A stretch of 64,000 nucleotides of DNA, taken from JANQPX01 sp041398025 (GTDB taxonomy: Bacteria; Pseudomonadota; Alphaproteobacteria; Geminicoccales; Geminicoccaceae). A program made the translations under genes and the position numbers. The stretch is from NCBI GenBank assembly GCA_041398025.1, contig JAWKVM010000009.1, positions 162,258 through 226,257 of the forward strand, given 5' to 3'. Position 1 is the stretch's first letter; the number at the start of each line of letters is the position of its first letter. The notes under the pieces are model-generated. The model was not told the DNA's origin and did not search any database. It worked only from the letters and a program-made list of their open reading frames with translations. This document shows positions 32,993 to 41,157 of the stretch, in pieces.

Positions 32993-33552
32993 CGGCGGCC
33001 GACATTTTCGAACGTGATCAGTTCCAGCCCGGCCGTCTCGTCCAGCCAGTCCCGTCGCGCGGCGTGCAGGTTCCTGGCGTTCAGCCGAGCTATCGCGCCG
33101 TCGAGATCGTCGACGCCGTCGAACAGCGGTCGTCCGGCGCCCAGGCGCACGGGGTGGGCGAGGCTCAGATGAAAGCTCTCGAAGCCACCGTCTTCGAGAA
33201 TCCAGTCGAACACGCCCGTGCCGCCGACCACGGCGACGATCGCCTCGGTGCCGGCAACGACCGCGACCGCCGAAGCAGGCGTCACCTCTTCGGGATTCAC
33301 CCACCAGGTGCACGCATCTTCCTGGATGACCGCATGTACGCCTCGGGACGCCACCAGCCGGCGGCGATGCCTCGCATTGGGCGCGGCCTCATGGGTGTGC
33401 CGGCCGAGCAGGGTGACGTCGGCGGCATCGAGAGCGTTCTGAAAATACGTCCAGTCCGCCTCGAAACGCAGCGCGTCGGGCATGTGTCCACGGTGGTCCG
33501 CGATGAAGCCGTCCGCCGAAACGACAGCGTAACCTTTGAATGTTATCGTCAT
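32989..33552 (-). CDS. Dihydrofolate-reductase/RibD C-terminal-like protein
   Basis: About 187 aa from the ATG encoding MTITFKGY. It shows the DHFR-like opening YAVVSADGFIADHRG, TLLGRHTHEAAPN in the cofactor region, and VVGGTGVFDWILEDGGFESFHLSLAHPVRLGAGRPLF, the glycine-rich NADPH strand and closing segment of RibD C-terminal-domain proteins. These are NAD(P)H-dependent reductases of mostly unknown substrate, and a role in riboflavin synthesis is not implied. An ATG 11 codons upstream has no RBS. Its 3' end overlaps that of the preceding gene tail-to-tail. Confidence 0.75.
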   Translation of the reverse strand: MTITFKGYAVVSADGFIADHRGHMPDALRFEADWTYFQNALDAADVTLLGRHTHEAAPNARHRRRLVASRGVHAVIQEDACTWWVNPEEVTPASAVAVVAGTEAIVAVVGGTGVFDWILEDGGFESFHLSLAHPVRLGAGRPLFDGVDDLDGAIARLNARNLHAARRDWLDETAGLELITFENVGRR

Positions 33553-33653
33553 GAATCCGGCCGGCGACCTTGGGTTTGTCGACAATCGAGCGTATCTTCA
33601 GAGCTAGGAAGCGCCAACTGGAAATTCAGGCTCAGAGCCTCCGGGAGTAGGAC

Positions 33654-34724
33654 ATGACCACGAAAAGCAATGGTAACGGATCGGCGGGAACGGCCACCGA
33701 AACCGCCCCGGGCGATGGTGCCGAGGGCTCCGGGCCGGATCCTGCCGCTGCGACGGCTCCCACTACCCCGAAGCCGCGGACGCCACGGAAGAAAGGCGCG
33801 CGCGAGCAAAGCGATGGTTTGACGCCTGCCAGGCGCGCGGCTCAGATTCGCCACGACCTCGCCGAGAAGCGCCATGACGAAGAGGTGATCCGCCGTTTCT
33901 TCGAGAGCGGCGAATACCCCTACAAATCGAAGATGCCGAGGGCTGCCTATGAAACCCACAAGGCCGAGCTGCAGGTCGAGCTTCTCAAGGTTCAGCGCTG
34001 GGTGAAGGAGACCGGCGAGCGCATCGTCATCCTGTTCGAAGGCCGGGATGCCGCAGGCAAGGGCGGCACCATCAAGCGGTTCATGGAGCACCTGAACCCA
34101 CGCGGCGCGCGTGTCGTCGCCCTGGAGAAGCCCACGGAGGCCGAGCACGGCCAGTGGTATTTTCAGCGCTATGTCAGGCATTTCCCGACGTCGGGAGAGA
34201 TCGTCCTGTTCGACCGCTCCTGGTACAACCGCGCCGGTGTCGAGCGGGTCATGGGATTCTGCAACCCCAACGAGTATCTCGAATTCATGCGCCAGGCCCC
34301 CGACCTGGAGCGCATGCTGGTGCGCAGCGGCATCCGTCTCTTCAAATACTGGTTTTCCGTCACCCAGGACGAGCAACGACGGCGTTTCGCCATGCGCAAG
34401 AACGACCCGCTCAAGCAGTGGAAGCTGTCACCCATGGATCTGGCCTCGGTCGAACGCTGGTCGGACTATACCGAGGCCAAGGAGGCGATGTTCTTCTATA
34501 CCGACACCGCCGATGCACCCTGGACCGTCATCAAATCCGACGACAAGAAGCGCGCCAGGCTGAACTGCATGGCCCATTTTCTCGCCGGCCTGCCTTATCC
34601 CGAGAAAAATCCGAAGATCGCCAAGGGCCCGGATCGGCTGATCGTCGGCGCGAGTTCGCATGTGATCGGCGCCAGCGATCACATCCTGGGCAAGAGCCTG
34701 CATCCCGATGCCAAGCGCTCCTGA
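33654..34724 (+). CDS. ppk2: Polyphosphate kinase 2
   Basis: 356 aa. The first 60 residues are low-complexity and end in basic PKPRTPRKKGAREQ. The PPK2 core starts near residue 90. The Walker A motif is VILFEGRDAAGKGGTIKRF, the Walker B region VLFDRSWYNRAGVERVMGF, and the lid RRRFAMRKNDPLKQWKLSPMD, all diagnostic of the family. A single core of this length indicates class I, which interconverts polyphosphate and nucleoside di/triphosphates, often GTP-forming. RBS GGGAG precedes the ATG. The gene stands alone. A short imperfect stem AGGCT/AGCCT lies just upstream in the leader. Confidence 0.9.
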   Translation: MTTKSNGNGSAGTATETAPGDGAEGSGPDPAAATAPTTPKPRTPRKKGAREQSDGLTPARRAAQIRHDLAEKRHDEEVIRRFFESGEYPYKSKMPRAAYETHKAELQVELLKVQRWVKETGERIVILFEGRDAAGKGGTIKRFMEHLNPRGARVVALEKPTEAEHGQWYFQRYVRHFPTSGEIVLFDRSWYNRAGVERVMGFCNPNEYLEFMRQAPDLERMLVRSGIRLFKYWFSVTQDEQRRRFAMRKNDPLKQWKLSPMDLASVERWSDYTEAKEAMFFYTDTADAPWTVIKSDDKKRARLNCMAHFLAGLPYPEKNPKIAKGPDRLIVGASSHVIGASDHILGKSLHPDAKRS

Positions 34725-34856
34725 CCGGCAGGGCAACTTTGCGTTTTTTGTTATCCCGTCTATTCAATTAATGATTTCCTAACCATCCTCTGCTGTAGTG
34801 CACACGAAGCGTGCAGGGAACCCTTAGGCATGCCCTGTCGAGGCTGGAGAGTTGAC

Positions 34857-35726
34857 GTGCGCACAGCGATCGTGACCGGCGCCGATCACGGCTATTTCCC
34901 CCTGCTGCACAGTCTGCTGCAGAGCCTGGCGTGCTCGAGGCTGGCGCCAGCCTGTCCGTTGCTGGTCCTCGATTTCGGTCTCAGGCCCGAGGAGCTCTCG
35001 GCGATCGAGGAGCTGGCGCACGACGTGGTGCGGCCCTGGTGGTGGTTCGACGCGCCCTCGGCGCTGCGCAGCTCGCGCAATCTCGGCTATGCCGCGCGGC
35101 CGATGGTTCCCGCGTTCTTCCCCGGCTTTGAGGCCTATCTCTGGCTGGATGCCGACATCTCCGTCCAGGACGGCCGCTTCGCCGTCGATTTTTTTCAGGC
35201 GGCGCAGCACGGCGCGCTTGCCGTCGTCGAGGAGACCGATCCGTCTTATCGCATCGAGCCCTACGCTCTCAAGTGGCATGTGGGCAACGCGTTTCGCTGC
35301 TTCGGGGTCAAGGGCGGTCTTCGCCTCAGCCTCGGCCGGCGGATCAATTCCGGCGCCTTCGCGCTTTGCGCCGACGCCCCGCACTGGGCGGCCTGGCAGC
35401 GCCGCTATCAGACTGCCGTGATGCGCGCCGGGCGCGCCAATCTCGATCAGCATGCGCTGATGGCGACGCTCTGCCTCGACGGCCTGCCCGCCTCCCGGCT
35501 GGCCAGCACCCACAACTGGATCTGCGCGCGCAGCGAGCCGATCTGGGACGAGGACCGTCAGGTGTTCTGCCGTCCCCTGCCTCCGTTCGAACCGATCAGC
35601 GTGCTGCATCTGGCCGGACGGCAGAAAGAGGGCGTGCGCGCGATCAGAACGCTGGATGGCGGTGTCCGATCCATGCCGCTCAGCTACGCCGTCCTGTCGG
35701 ACGGCACGCGAACGGCCGACGCCTGA
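34857..35726 (+). CDS. Putative GT-A glycosyltransferase (family 8-like)
   Basis: About 289 aa. It has the outline of a GT-A enzyme. The opening is AIVTGADHGYFPLLHSLLQSL. AYLWLDADISVQDG carries a DxD-type metal motif near residue 100. RRINSGAFALCADAPH and NLDQHALMATL match the family-8 layout, and HLAG is near the C terminus. GTG at 34857 is chosen because GGAGA lies just upstream. An ATG nine codons earlier has no RBS. No signal peptide, so cytoplasmic. It is not in an obvious sugar operon, and the acceptor is unknown. Confidence 0.65.
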   Translation: MRTAIVTGADHGYFPLLHSLLQSLACSRLAPACPLLVLDFGLRPEELSAIEELAHDVVRPWWWFDAPSALRSSRNLGYAARPMVPAFFPGFEAYLWLDADISVQDGRFAVDFFQAAQHGALAVVEETDPSYRIEPYALKWHVGNAFRCFGVKGGLRLSLGRRINSGAFALCADAPHWAAWQRRYQTAVMRAGRANLDQHALMATLCLDGLPASRLASTHNWICARSEPIWDEDRQVFCRPLPPFEPISVLHLAGRQKEGVRAIRTLDGGVRSMPLSYAVLSDGTRTADA

Positions 35727-35750
35727 GACATTGGCCCGACGTAAAAAGAA

Positions 35751-36401
35751 TCAGCTTTCGGCGCCGAGCTCGGCGATGCGCCGGTCGAGTGCTGCGATCA
35801 GCTCCTCATAGCCGCCATGTTTCAAAACCGAGGAAAATTCCGCCCGCTGGCGCGCCAGTTCGGAGAATTTCCCGTCGAGCATCACGTCGATGATCCGCCA
35901 GTCCGCCTCACCTTCGGACGCCTTCTGCTCTTTCAGGACGAAATTCAGGCCGACCTCGGGATCGTCGGGTCGAATGATCCGATCGTCGACGACCACCGTG
36001 TCGCGCGGTCCCGGCTTGTCGCCGAAAATCTCGAAGCGCTCGCCGCCATAGCCGTCGAAACGCGACGCGAAGGTGGCGACGCTCATCTGGCTGAAGCGCT
36101 CGACCAGCGCCGCGCGCTCTGTTCCGTCCAGCTCGTTCCAGACGCGCCCCACGGCGATTTTGGCCATGAAAGCGAAGTCGAAGCTTGACCGAAGCACGGG
36201 ATCCAGCTTTTCGTAGCGGCCCTGATAGCCGAGCGCGTCCGCGGATTGCATGACGTCGAGGAGCGTCGTATTCAGCCTTTGGACCACAGCGTGCACGCCG
36301 CCCTCCTTCGCCGCGAGACCGGCCGGACCGGCGGCGAATACCAACATGACCGCCAGAATGACGGCGAAAGGCCATCCGCTCCCATGCGTTCTACGCCCCA
36401 T
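35751..36401 (-). CDS. hpnM: HpnM/MlaC-type periplasmic lipid-binding protein
   Basis: 216 aa with an N-terminal signal (FAVILAVMLVFAAGPAGLAA). The mature domain is MlaC-like: SSFDFAFMAKIAVGRVWNELDGTERAALVERFSQM, then FASRFDGYGGERFEI, then a hydrophobic barrel of strands ending DWRIIDVMLDGKFSELARQRAEFSSVLKHGG. The ATG at 36401 is preceded by GGAGG. It is divergent from an HpnN-type RND transporter, with a 134-bp gap, and that neighbour plus hpnA is why I prefer HpnM over an ordinary MlaC. The likely role is to carry hopanoids or other lipids across the periplasm to the outer membrane. Confidence 0.8.
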   Translation of the reverse strand: MGRRTHGSGWPFAVILAVMLVFAAGPAGLAAKEGGVHAVVQRLNTTLLDVMQSADALGYQGRYEKLDPVLRSSFDFAFMAKIAVGRVWNELDGTERAALVERFSQMSVATFASRFDGYGGERFEIFGDKPGPRDTVVVDDRIIRPDDPEVGLNFVLKEQKASEGEADWRIIDVMLDGKFSELARQRAEFSSVLKHGGYEELIAALDRRIAELGAES

Positions 36402-36535
36402 TTCGGCGCCTCCATCGAGACAAGGACAGGGTCTCCTCCAGACTTGCCGCCCCTGGTGGCCAAAGGCGCAGGCGGTCGGAATGACGGCATGATCCGGCGC
36501 CAGCCGAACCATGATCGTTCCCGGCTGAACCTGGC

Positions 36536-39142
36536 ATGACCGAGAACAGCCAGAGCGTCGCAGGGCCGATCGATCCCGGGAGTGTCTCACGCCATCCGAT
36601 CGTCATTCTCGCCATCGTGCTGGCGCTCGCCGCCGCTGCCCTGGTCTACAGCGCAACGACTCTCAGGATCAATACCGATACCACCGACATGATCGCGGCC
36701 GATGTGCCTTTCCGGCAAAACCATCTGGCGCTGCAGCGGGCCTTTCCGTCGTTCAAGGAGCCGATCGTTGCGGTGATCGACGGCGGCAGCCCGGAAGCGA
36801 GCGAGGAGGCGGCGAAGGCGCTGGCCGCGGCGGTCACCGCGGACGTCAGACATTTTTCCGAGGTCGACCTGCCCGGAAGCGACCCGTTTTTCGCGCGTGA
36901 GGGCCTTCTCTACCTCGATATCGATGCGCTCGCGGCACTGAGTGATCGCCTGGCCGAATCGCAGCCGCTCCTGGCGGCGCTGGCGGCCGATCCGAACCTG
37001 AAAGGCCTCTCCGATTTCCTTCGTCTGGTGCTCGATGAACTGGATGACGAACCGATGCCGGCGCCGCTGGAAAGGCTGCTCGGCAGCATGGCCGATGTGG
37101 TCGACGCGGCGCGCGAAGGTCGGCCGAAGGCGCTCTCCTGGCGGGAGCAACTCGATCAGGGAAGGCTGAGCGGCAGCAAGAGGAGCCTCCTGCTCGCCGA
37201 GCCTGCGATCGACTATGGCTCGCTCGCGCCGGCGGCCAGCGCCATCGAAGCGATCCGCAGACATGCTGCCGACATCGGCATGAACGCCGAAGGCGGCGCG
37301 ACCATGCGCCTCACCGGCTCCGCGGTGATCGAGCATGAGGAGCTGGAAACGGTGAGCAGCGGGGCGATCTGGGCCGGCCTTTCGGCAACGGCAGGCGTAG
37401 CCCTGCTCCTGGTCGTCGGCCTGGGCTCGATCCGCCTGATCGTCGCGACCCTGGCGACGCTGCTGGTCGGCCTCGTGATCACCGCCGGTCTGGCGACGCT
37501 GATGATCGGCCAGCTCAACCTGATTTCCGTGACCTTCGCTGTGCTGTTCGTCGGGCTCGGCGTCGATTTCGGCATCCATCTCTGCCTCCGCTACAAGGAG
37601 GAGATGCAGCGCCAGCCTGGCCATGAGGAGGCTCTCGACCGTGCCGTCGGGGCGGTCAGCCGTCCCCTCAGCCTGAGCGCGATCTGCGCCGCTCTCGGCT
37701 TCATCGCCTTCGTGCCGACCGATTATCGCGGCCTCGCCGAGCTCGGCATCATCTCGGCGAGCGGCATGGCGGTCGCCTGGGCGGCGAGCCTGGTGCTGCT
37801 GCCCGCCCTGCTGCGCCTGATGCCCCTCAAGACAGCGCCTGGAAGCGCGCCCAAGTCGGCAGCCTCCCCCCTTCCCTGGACGGAGCGCTTCGCCAGCACC
37901 ATTCTCGGCATCACGGTGATCGCCGCCGTTTCCCTGGTGCCGCTGCTGCCGCGGGTCACCTTCGATTTCAACCCGCTCAATCTGAAAGACCCGAACAGCG
38001 AGTCGGTTGCGACCTTTCTCGACCTGGAGCGCAATCCGGACACGGCCACCAACATCATCCAGGTGCTGGCTTCCGATCTCGGCGAAGCGGAGCGGATCGC
38101 AGAACAGCTCCGCGGCACTCCGGGTATCGGTGACGTGATCACGCTCTCGAGCTTCGTGCCGAAGGATCAGGACGAGAAGCTGTCGATCATCTCGGACATG
38201 GCGTTTTTCCTCGGCCCGCTTGCCCCCGAAACGGACGCATCGATCGACGATCGGGAAAGAAGGGCAGCCTTGGATCGGCTGATATCGGCGCTGGACAAGG
38301 CGGATCTCCAGGCCGAAAGCGCCGGCAAACGGCTTCTCGACAGCCTGAACGCGCTCGCGGCAGGAGCAGACGGCCCGTCAGATCAGGATCTCGCCGATCT
38401 CGAAGCGCGTCTCACCCGCTATCTTCCGGACCTTCTCACCAGGCTCGACCGGGCCCTGCTCGCTGAAAAGGTGGACCTGGACAGCCTGCCGGCAAACCTG
38501 CGCGCCGACTGGATCAATGAGGCCGGCGAGGCCAAGGTCATGGCACGGCCTGCGATCGGCATTCACGACAATCGGGCCCTGCAGCGCTTTGCCGATGCCG
38601 CTCTCGGCGCCGCCCCGAACGCGACCGGCACGCCGATCATCATCACCGAGGCGGGGCGCGTGGTGGTCGCCGCCTTCGTCGAAGCCTCGGTGATCGCGTT
38701 CGCCCTGATCACGCTGGTGCTCATCGCCGTGCTGCGCAGGGCCACCGACGTGCTGCTGGTGCTTCTCCCGCTGGCACTCGCCATCCTGTTCACCGGCGGA
38801 ACCTCGGCTCTGCTCGGCCTGGAGCTCAACTTCGCGAATGTCATCGTGCTGCCGCTGCTCCTCGGTCTCGGCGTCAGCGGCGCCATTCACGTGGTCATGC
38901 GCAGACGCACGCTCGGCGCCGGCGACGCCGCATCGGGGACGATCAGCACGCCGCGCGCCGTTCTGTTCAGCGCGCTGACCACCATCGCCTCCTTCGGCTC
39001 GCTTGCGATCTCGCCGCATCCGGGCATGGCGAGCATGGGACTGCTCCTGACCCTGGCGATCCTGTGGAGCCTGGTCTGCACGCTGGTCATCCTGCCGGCG
39101 CTGTTCGCCCTGATCGAGCCTCTTCGCGGAACGGCACCATGA
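36536..39142 (+). CDS. hpnN: Hopanoid-associated RND transporter HpnN
   Basis: 868 aa with two RND repeats, each a first helix, a large periplasmic loop and five further helices. Repeat 1 has helix IVILAIVLALAAAALVYSATTL near residues 20-41 and the helix bundle around 270-430 including LFVGLGVDFGIHLCLRY. Repeat 2 starts near 460 and its bundle runs 710-865 with VIVLPLLLGLGVSGAIHVVMR. The family moves hopanoids from inner to outer membrane. The HpnM-like gene next door and the four-base overlap with hpnA downstream support that role over a general efflux pump. Confidence 0.87.
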   Translation: MTENSQSVAGPIDPGSVSRHPIVILAIVLALAAAALVYSATTLRINTDTTDMIAADVPFRQNHLALQRAFPSFKEPIVAVIDGGSPEASEEAAKALAAAVTADVRHFSEVDLPGSDPFFAREGLLYLDIDALAALSDRLAESQPLLAALAADPNLKGLSDFLRLVLDELDDEPMPAPLERLLGSMADVVDAAREGRPKALSWREQLDQGRLSGSKRSLLLAEPAIDYGSLAPAASAIEAIRRHAADIGMNAEGGATMRLTGSAVIEHEELETVSSGAIWAGLSATAGVALLLVVGLGSIRLIVATLATLLVGLVITAGLATLMIGQLNLISVTFAVLFVGLGVDFGIHLCLRYKEEMQRQPGHEEALDRAVGAVSRPLSLSAICAALGFIAFVPTDYRGLAELGIISASGMAVAWAASLVLLPALLRLMPLKTAPGSAPKSAASPLPWTERFASTILGITVIAAVSLVPLLPRVTFDFNPLNLKDPNSESVATFLDLERNPDTATNIIQVLASDLGEAERIAEQLRGTPGIGDVITLSSFVPKDQDEKLSIISDMAFFLGPLAPETDASIDDRERRAALDRLISALDKADLQAESAGKRLLDSLNALAAGADGPSDQDLADLEARLTRYLPDLLTRLDRALLAEKVDLDSLPANLRADWINEAGEAKVMARPAIGIHDNRALQRFADAALGAAPNATGTPIIITEAGRVVVAAFVEASVIAFALITLVLIAVLRRATDVLLVLLPLALAILFTGGTSALLGLELNFANVIVLPLLLGLGVSGAIHVVMRRRTLGAGDAASGTISTPRAVLFSALTTIASFGSLAISPHPGMASMGLLLTLAILWSLVCTLVILPALFALIEPLRGTAP

Positions 39143-40134
39143 CCGTCCTGGTGACCGGCGGCACCGGATTCGTCGGCTCGGCGATCGTCCGCGCTTTGCT
39201 GACATGCGGCGAGAGCGTGCGCGTGATGGTCAGGGAGCAGAGCGATCAGACCCTGCTGGGCGGGCTCGACGTCGAGCGCGTGCACGGTGATCTGGACGAC
39301 GCACTGAGCCTCGAACGCGCGGTTGCGGGCTGCCGAGCACTCTTCCACGCTGCGGCCGACTACCGCCTCTGGGTGCCCGATCCGGCGGCGATCTACCGGA
39401 CCAATGTCGAGGGCACGATCGACCTGATGCACGCCGCCGCGGAGGCAGGCGTCGAGCGCATCGTCTACACCAGCAGCGTCGCGACCCTCGGCCTCAGCGG
39501 CAGCGCCGAGCCCGCTGACGAGGAAACACCTACCTCCATCAAAAAGATGGTCGGACACTACAAGCGCTCGAAATATCTGGCGGAGCAGGAGGTTCTGCGC
39601 CTGATCGCGGAGGAAGGCCTGCCGGCGGTCATCGTGAATCCGTCGGCGCCGATCGGGCCCCGGGACATCAGGCCCACCCCGACCGGCCGCCTTGTGCTCG
39701 ACGTCGCGCGGCGCCGTCTGCCCGCCTATGTCGACACCGGCCTGAACGTGGTGCATGTCGACGACGTGGCCGATGGCCATCTGCTCGCCTTCCTGCGCGG
39801 CCGGATCGGCGAACGCTACATTCTCGGCGGCGAGAACCTGCCTCTCGATGCGATCGTCAAGGCGGCCGCCAGAGCCGCCGGCGTCAGGCCGCCCTTCCTC
39901 AAGCTGCCGATCCTGCCGCTCATGCCGATCGCCTTCGCGACCGAAGCCATCTGGCGCCGCCGCGGCAGGACCGACGAGCCCTTCATCACGGTCGACGGCC
40001 TGCGCATGGCCAGAAAGCTGATGTTCTTCTCGTCAGCCAAAGCGGAACGCGAACTCGGCTACCAAGCCCGCCCCGCCGCCGAGGCTTTCAAGGACGCCAT
40101 CGCCTGGTACCGCTCCAACAAACTTGTGGTATGA
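39139..40134 (+). CDS. hpnA: Hopanoid-associated sugar epimerase HpnA
   Basis: 331-aa extended SDR. The NAD-binding motif is VLVTGGTGFVGSAIV at the N terminus. VYTSSVATLGL holds the catalytic Ser/Thr, and HYKRSKYLAEQEVL the Tyr-x3-Lys pair. The middle segment AVIVNPSAPIGPRDIRPTPTG is characteristic of the hopanoid-associated epimerase family, found in squalene-hopene gene clusters, where it helps modify the hopanoid side chain. The ATG shares ATGA with the hpnN stop codon, so the two are coupled. The gene's last codons form part of the left hairpin of a family-2 repeat, with the stop codon in the hairpin loop and 3' arm. Confidence 0.87.
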   Translation: MTVLVTGGTGFVGSAIVRALLTCGESVRVMVREQSDQTLLGGLDVERVHGDLDDALSLERAVAGCRALFHAAADYRLWVPDPAAIYRTNVEGTIDLMHAAAEAGVERIVYTSSVATLGLSGSAEPADEETPTSIKKMVGHYKRSKYLAEQEVLRLIAEEGLPAVIVNPSAPIGPRDIRPTPTGRLVLDVARRRLPAYVDTGLNVVHVDDVADGHLLAFLRGRIGERYILGGENLPLDAIVKAAARAAGVRPPFLKLPILPLMPIAFATEAIWRRRGRTDEPFITVDGLRMARKLMFFSSAKAERELGYQARPAAEAFKDAIAWYRSNKLVV

Positions 40135-40288
40135 CCACCTCATGGACTCGGACCGGCGTGGCCAGGCCCGAGGGTTTGCGCCCAAGTCCTGGAATGCCCT
40201 GCCGCCTTCAGCCATCGGCGACGCCCGGCGAGCCCGCAAACCCGCCGTCCGGGCGACGCCGCCAAGTCAACGAGGTGACCGCGTCACC
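40126..40288. repeat. Palindromic repeat family 2, copy B (complete)
   Basis: The left hairpin is GTGGT-ATG-ACCAC (40126-40138) followed by CTCATGGACTCGG. The right end is CAAGTCAACGA followed by hairpin GGTGAC-CGC-GTCACC (40274-40288). Inner arms pair GGGTTTGCG with CGCAAACCC, where copy A pairs GGTATGCG with CGCATACC. It fills the gap between converging hpnA and an SDR gene and overlaps both stop codons. Confidence 0.8.
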
Positions 40289-41036
40289 CCCGGCCGACGA
40301 AGGGCATTTTGGTGGCCATGACGGTCATGTTGAGGACGTTGGCGTCGAGCGGCAGGCTGGCCATGTGCAGGATGGCGCGACCGACCTCGTCGGCGCTCAT
40401 CAGCGGCTCGGGCACGACGTCGCCATTGGCCTGGGGCACGCCTTCGGCCATGCGCGCCGCCATCGGCGTCAGGGCGTTGCCGATATCGATCTGGCCGACG
40501 GCGATGTCGTATTTGCGGCCGTCGAGCGAGGCGGTCTTGGTCAGGCCGGAGACGGCGTGCTTGGTCGCGGTATAAGCGATCGAATTGGGTCTGGGCGCGT
40601 AGGCGGAGATCGAGCCGTTGTTGATGATGCGCCCGCCTCTCGGGTCCTGGTCCTTCATCAGCTTGAAGGCTTCCTGGATGCAATAGAAGACGCCGGTGAG
40701 ATTGACGTCGACGACGCTCTTCCAGGCCTCGGGCGTGAGGTCCTCGAGCAGGCCCGGCGTGTTGGTGCCGGCATTGTTGAAGGTGAGATCGAGCCGGCCG
40801 AACGCCTTCTTGGTTTCGGCGAACAGGTTCTCGACCGAGGTCTTGTCGCTGACATCCGTCGGGACGATCAAGGTCTTCGCGCCGGAGGGCGCGGCACCGG
40901 CGGTTTCCTCGAGCGCGTCCTTTCGCCTGCCCGCGAGGGCCACACTGTAGCCAGCGCCAAGCAGGGCCAGGGCAGCGGCCCGTCCGACACCGGATCCCGC
41001 CCCGGTCACGATTGCGATCTTGCTGTTGGAACTCAT
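40284..41036 (-). CDS. SDR family NAD(P)-dependent oxidoreductase
   Basis: 250 aa. Cofactor motif IVTGAGSGVGRAAALAL, the NNAGTNTPG strand, catalytic region INNGSISAYAPRPNSIAYTATKHAV with Ser, Tyr and Lys. The start is the ATG encoding MSSNSK with AAAGGGGA upstream; a second ATG eight codons earlier is less well placed. It lies downstream of an acyl-CoA ligase and an alpha/beta hydrolase on the same strand, but a 121-bp gap separates it from the ligase. The substrate is unknown. The stop codon falls within the right hairpin of a family-2 repeat. Confidence 0.85.
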   Translation of the reverse strand: MSSNSKIAIVTGAGSGVGRAAALALLGAGYSVALAGRRKDALEETAGAAPSGAKTLIVPTDVSDKTSVENLFAETKKAFGRLDLTFNNAGTNTPGLLEDLTPEAWKSVVDVNLTGVFYCIQEAFKLMKDQDPRGGRIINNGSISAYAPRPNSIAYTATKHAVSGLTKTASLDGRKYDIAVGQIDIGNALTPMAARMAEGVPQANGDVVPEPLMSADEVGRAILHMASLPLDANVLNMTVMATKMPFVGRG

Positions 41037-41157
41037 CGACGCGCATCCCCTTTCGCTCAAGAAACGCCGTCGGCCATGACGGCATCTGCCAAGACTAATG
41101 CTTTTTCCGGAAAGGTCGATCCGTCACCGGGTCGCGGATGCCGTTGGCGCACCTGCC

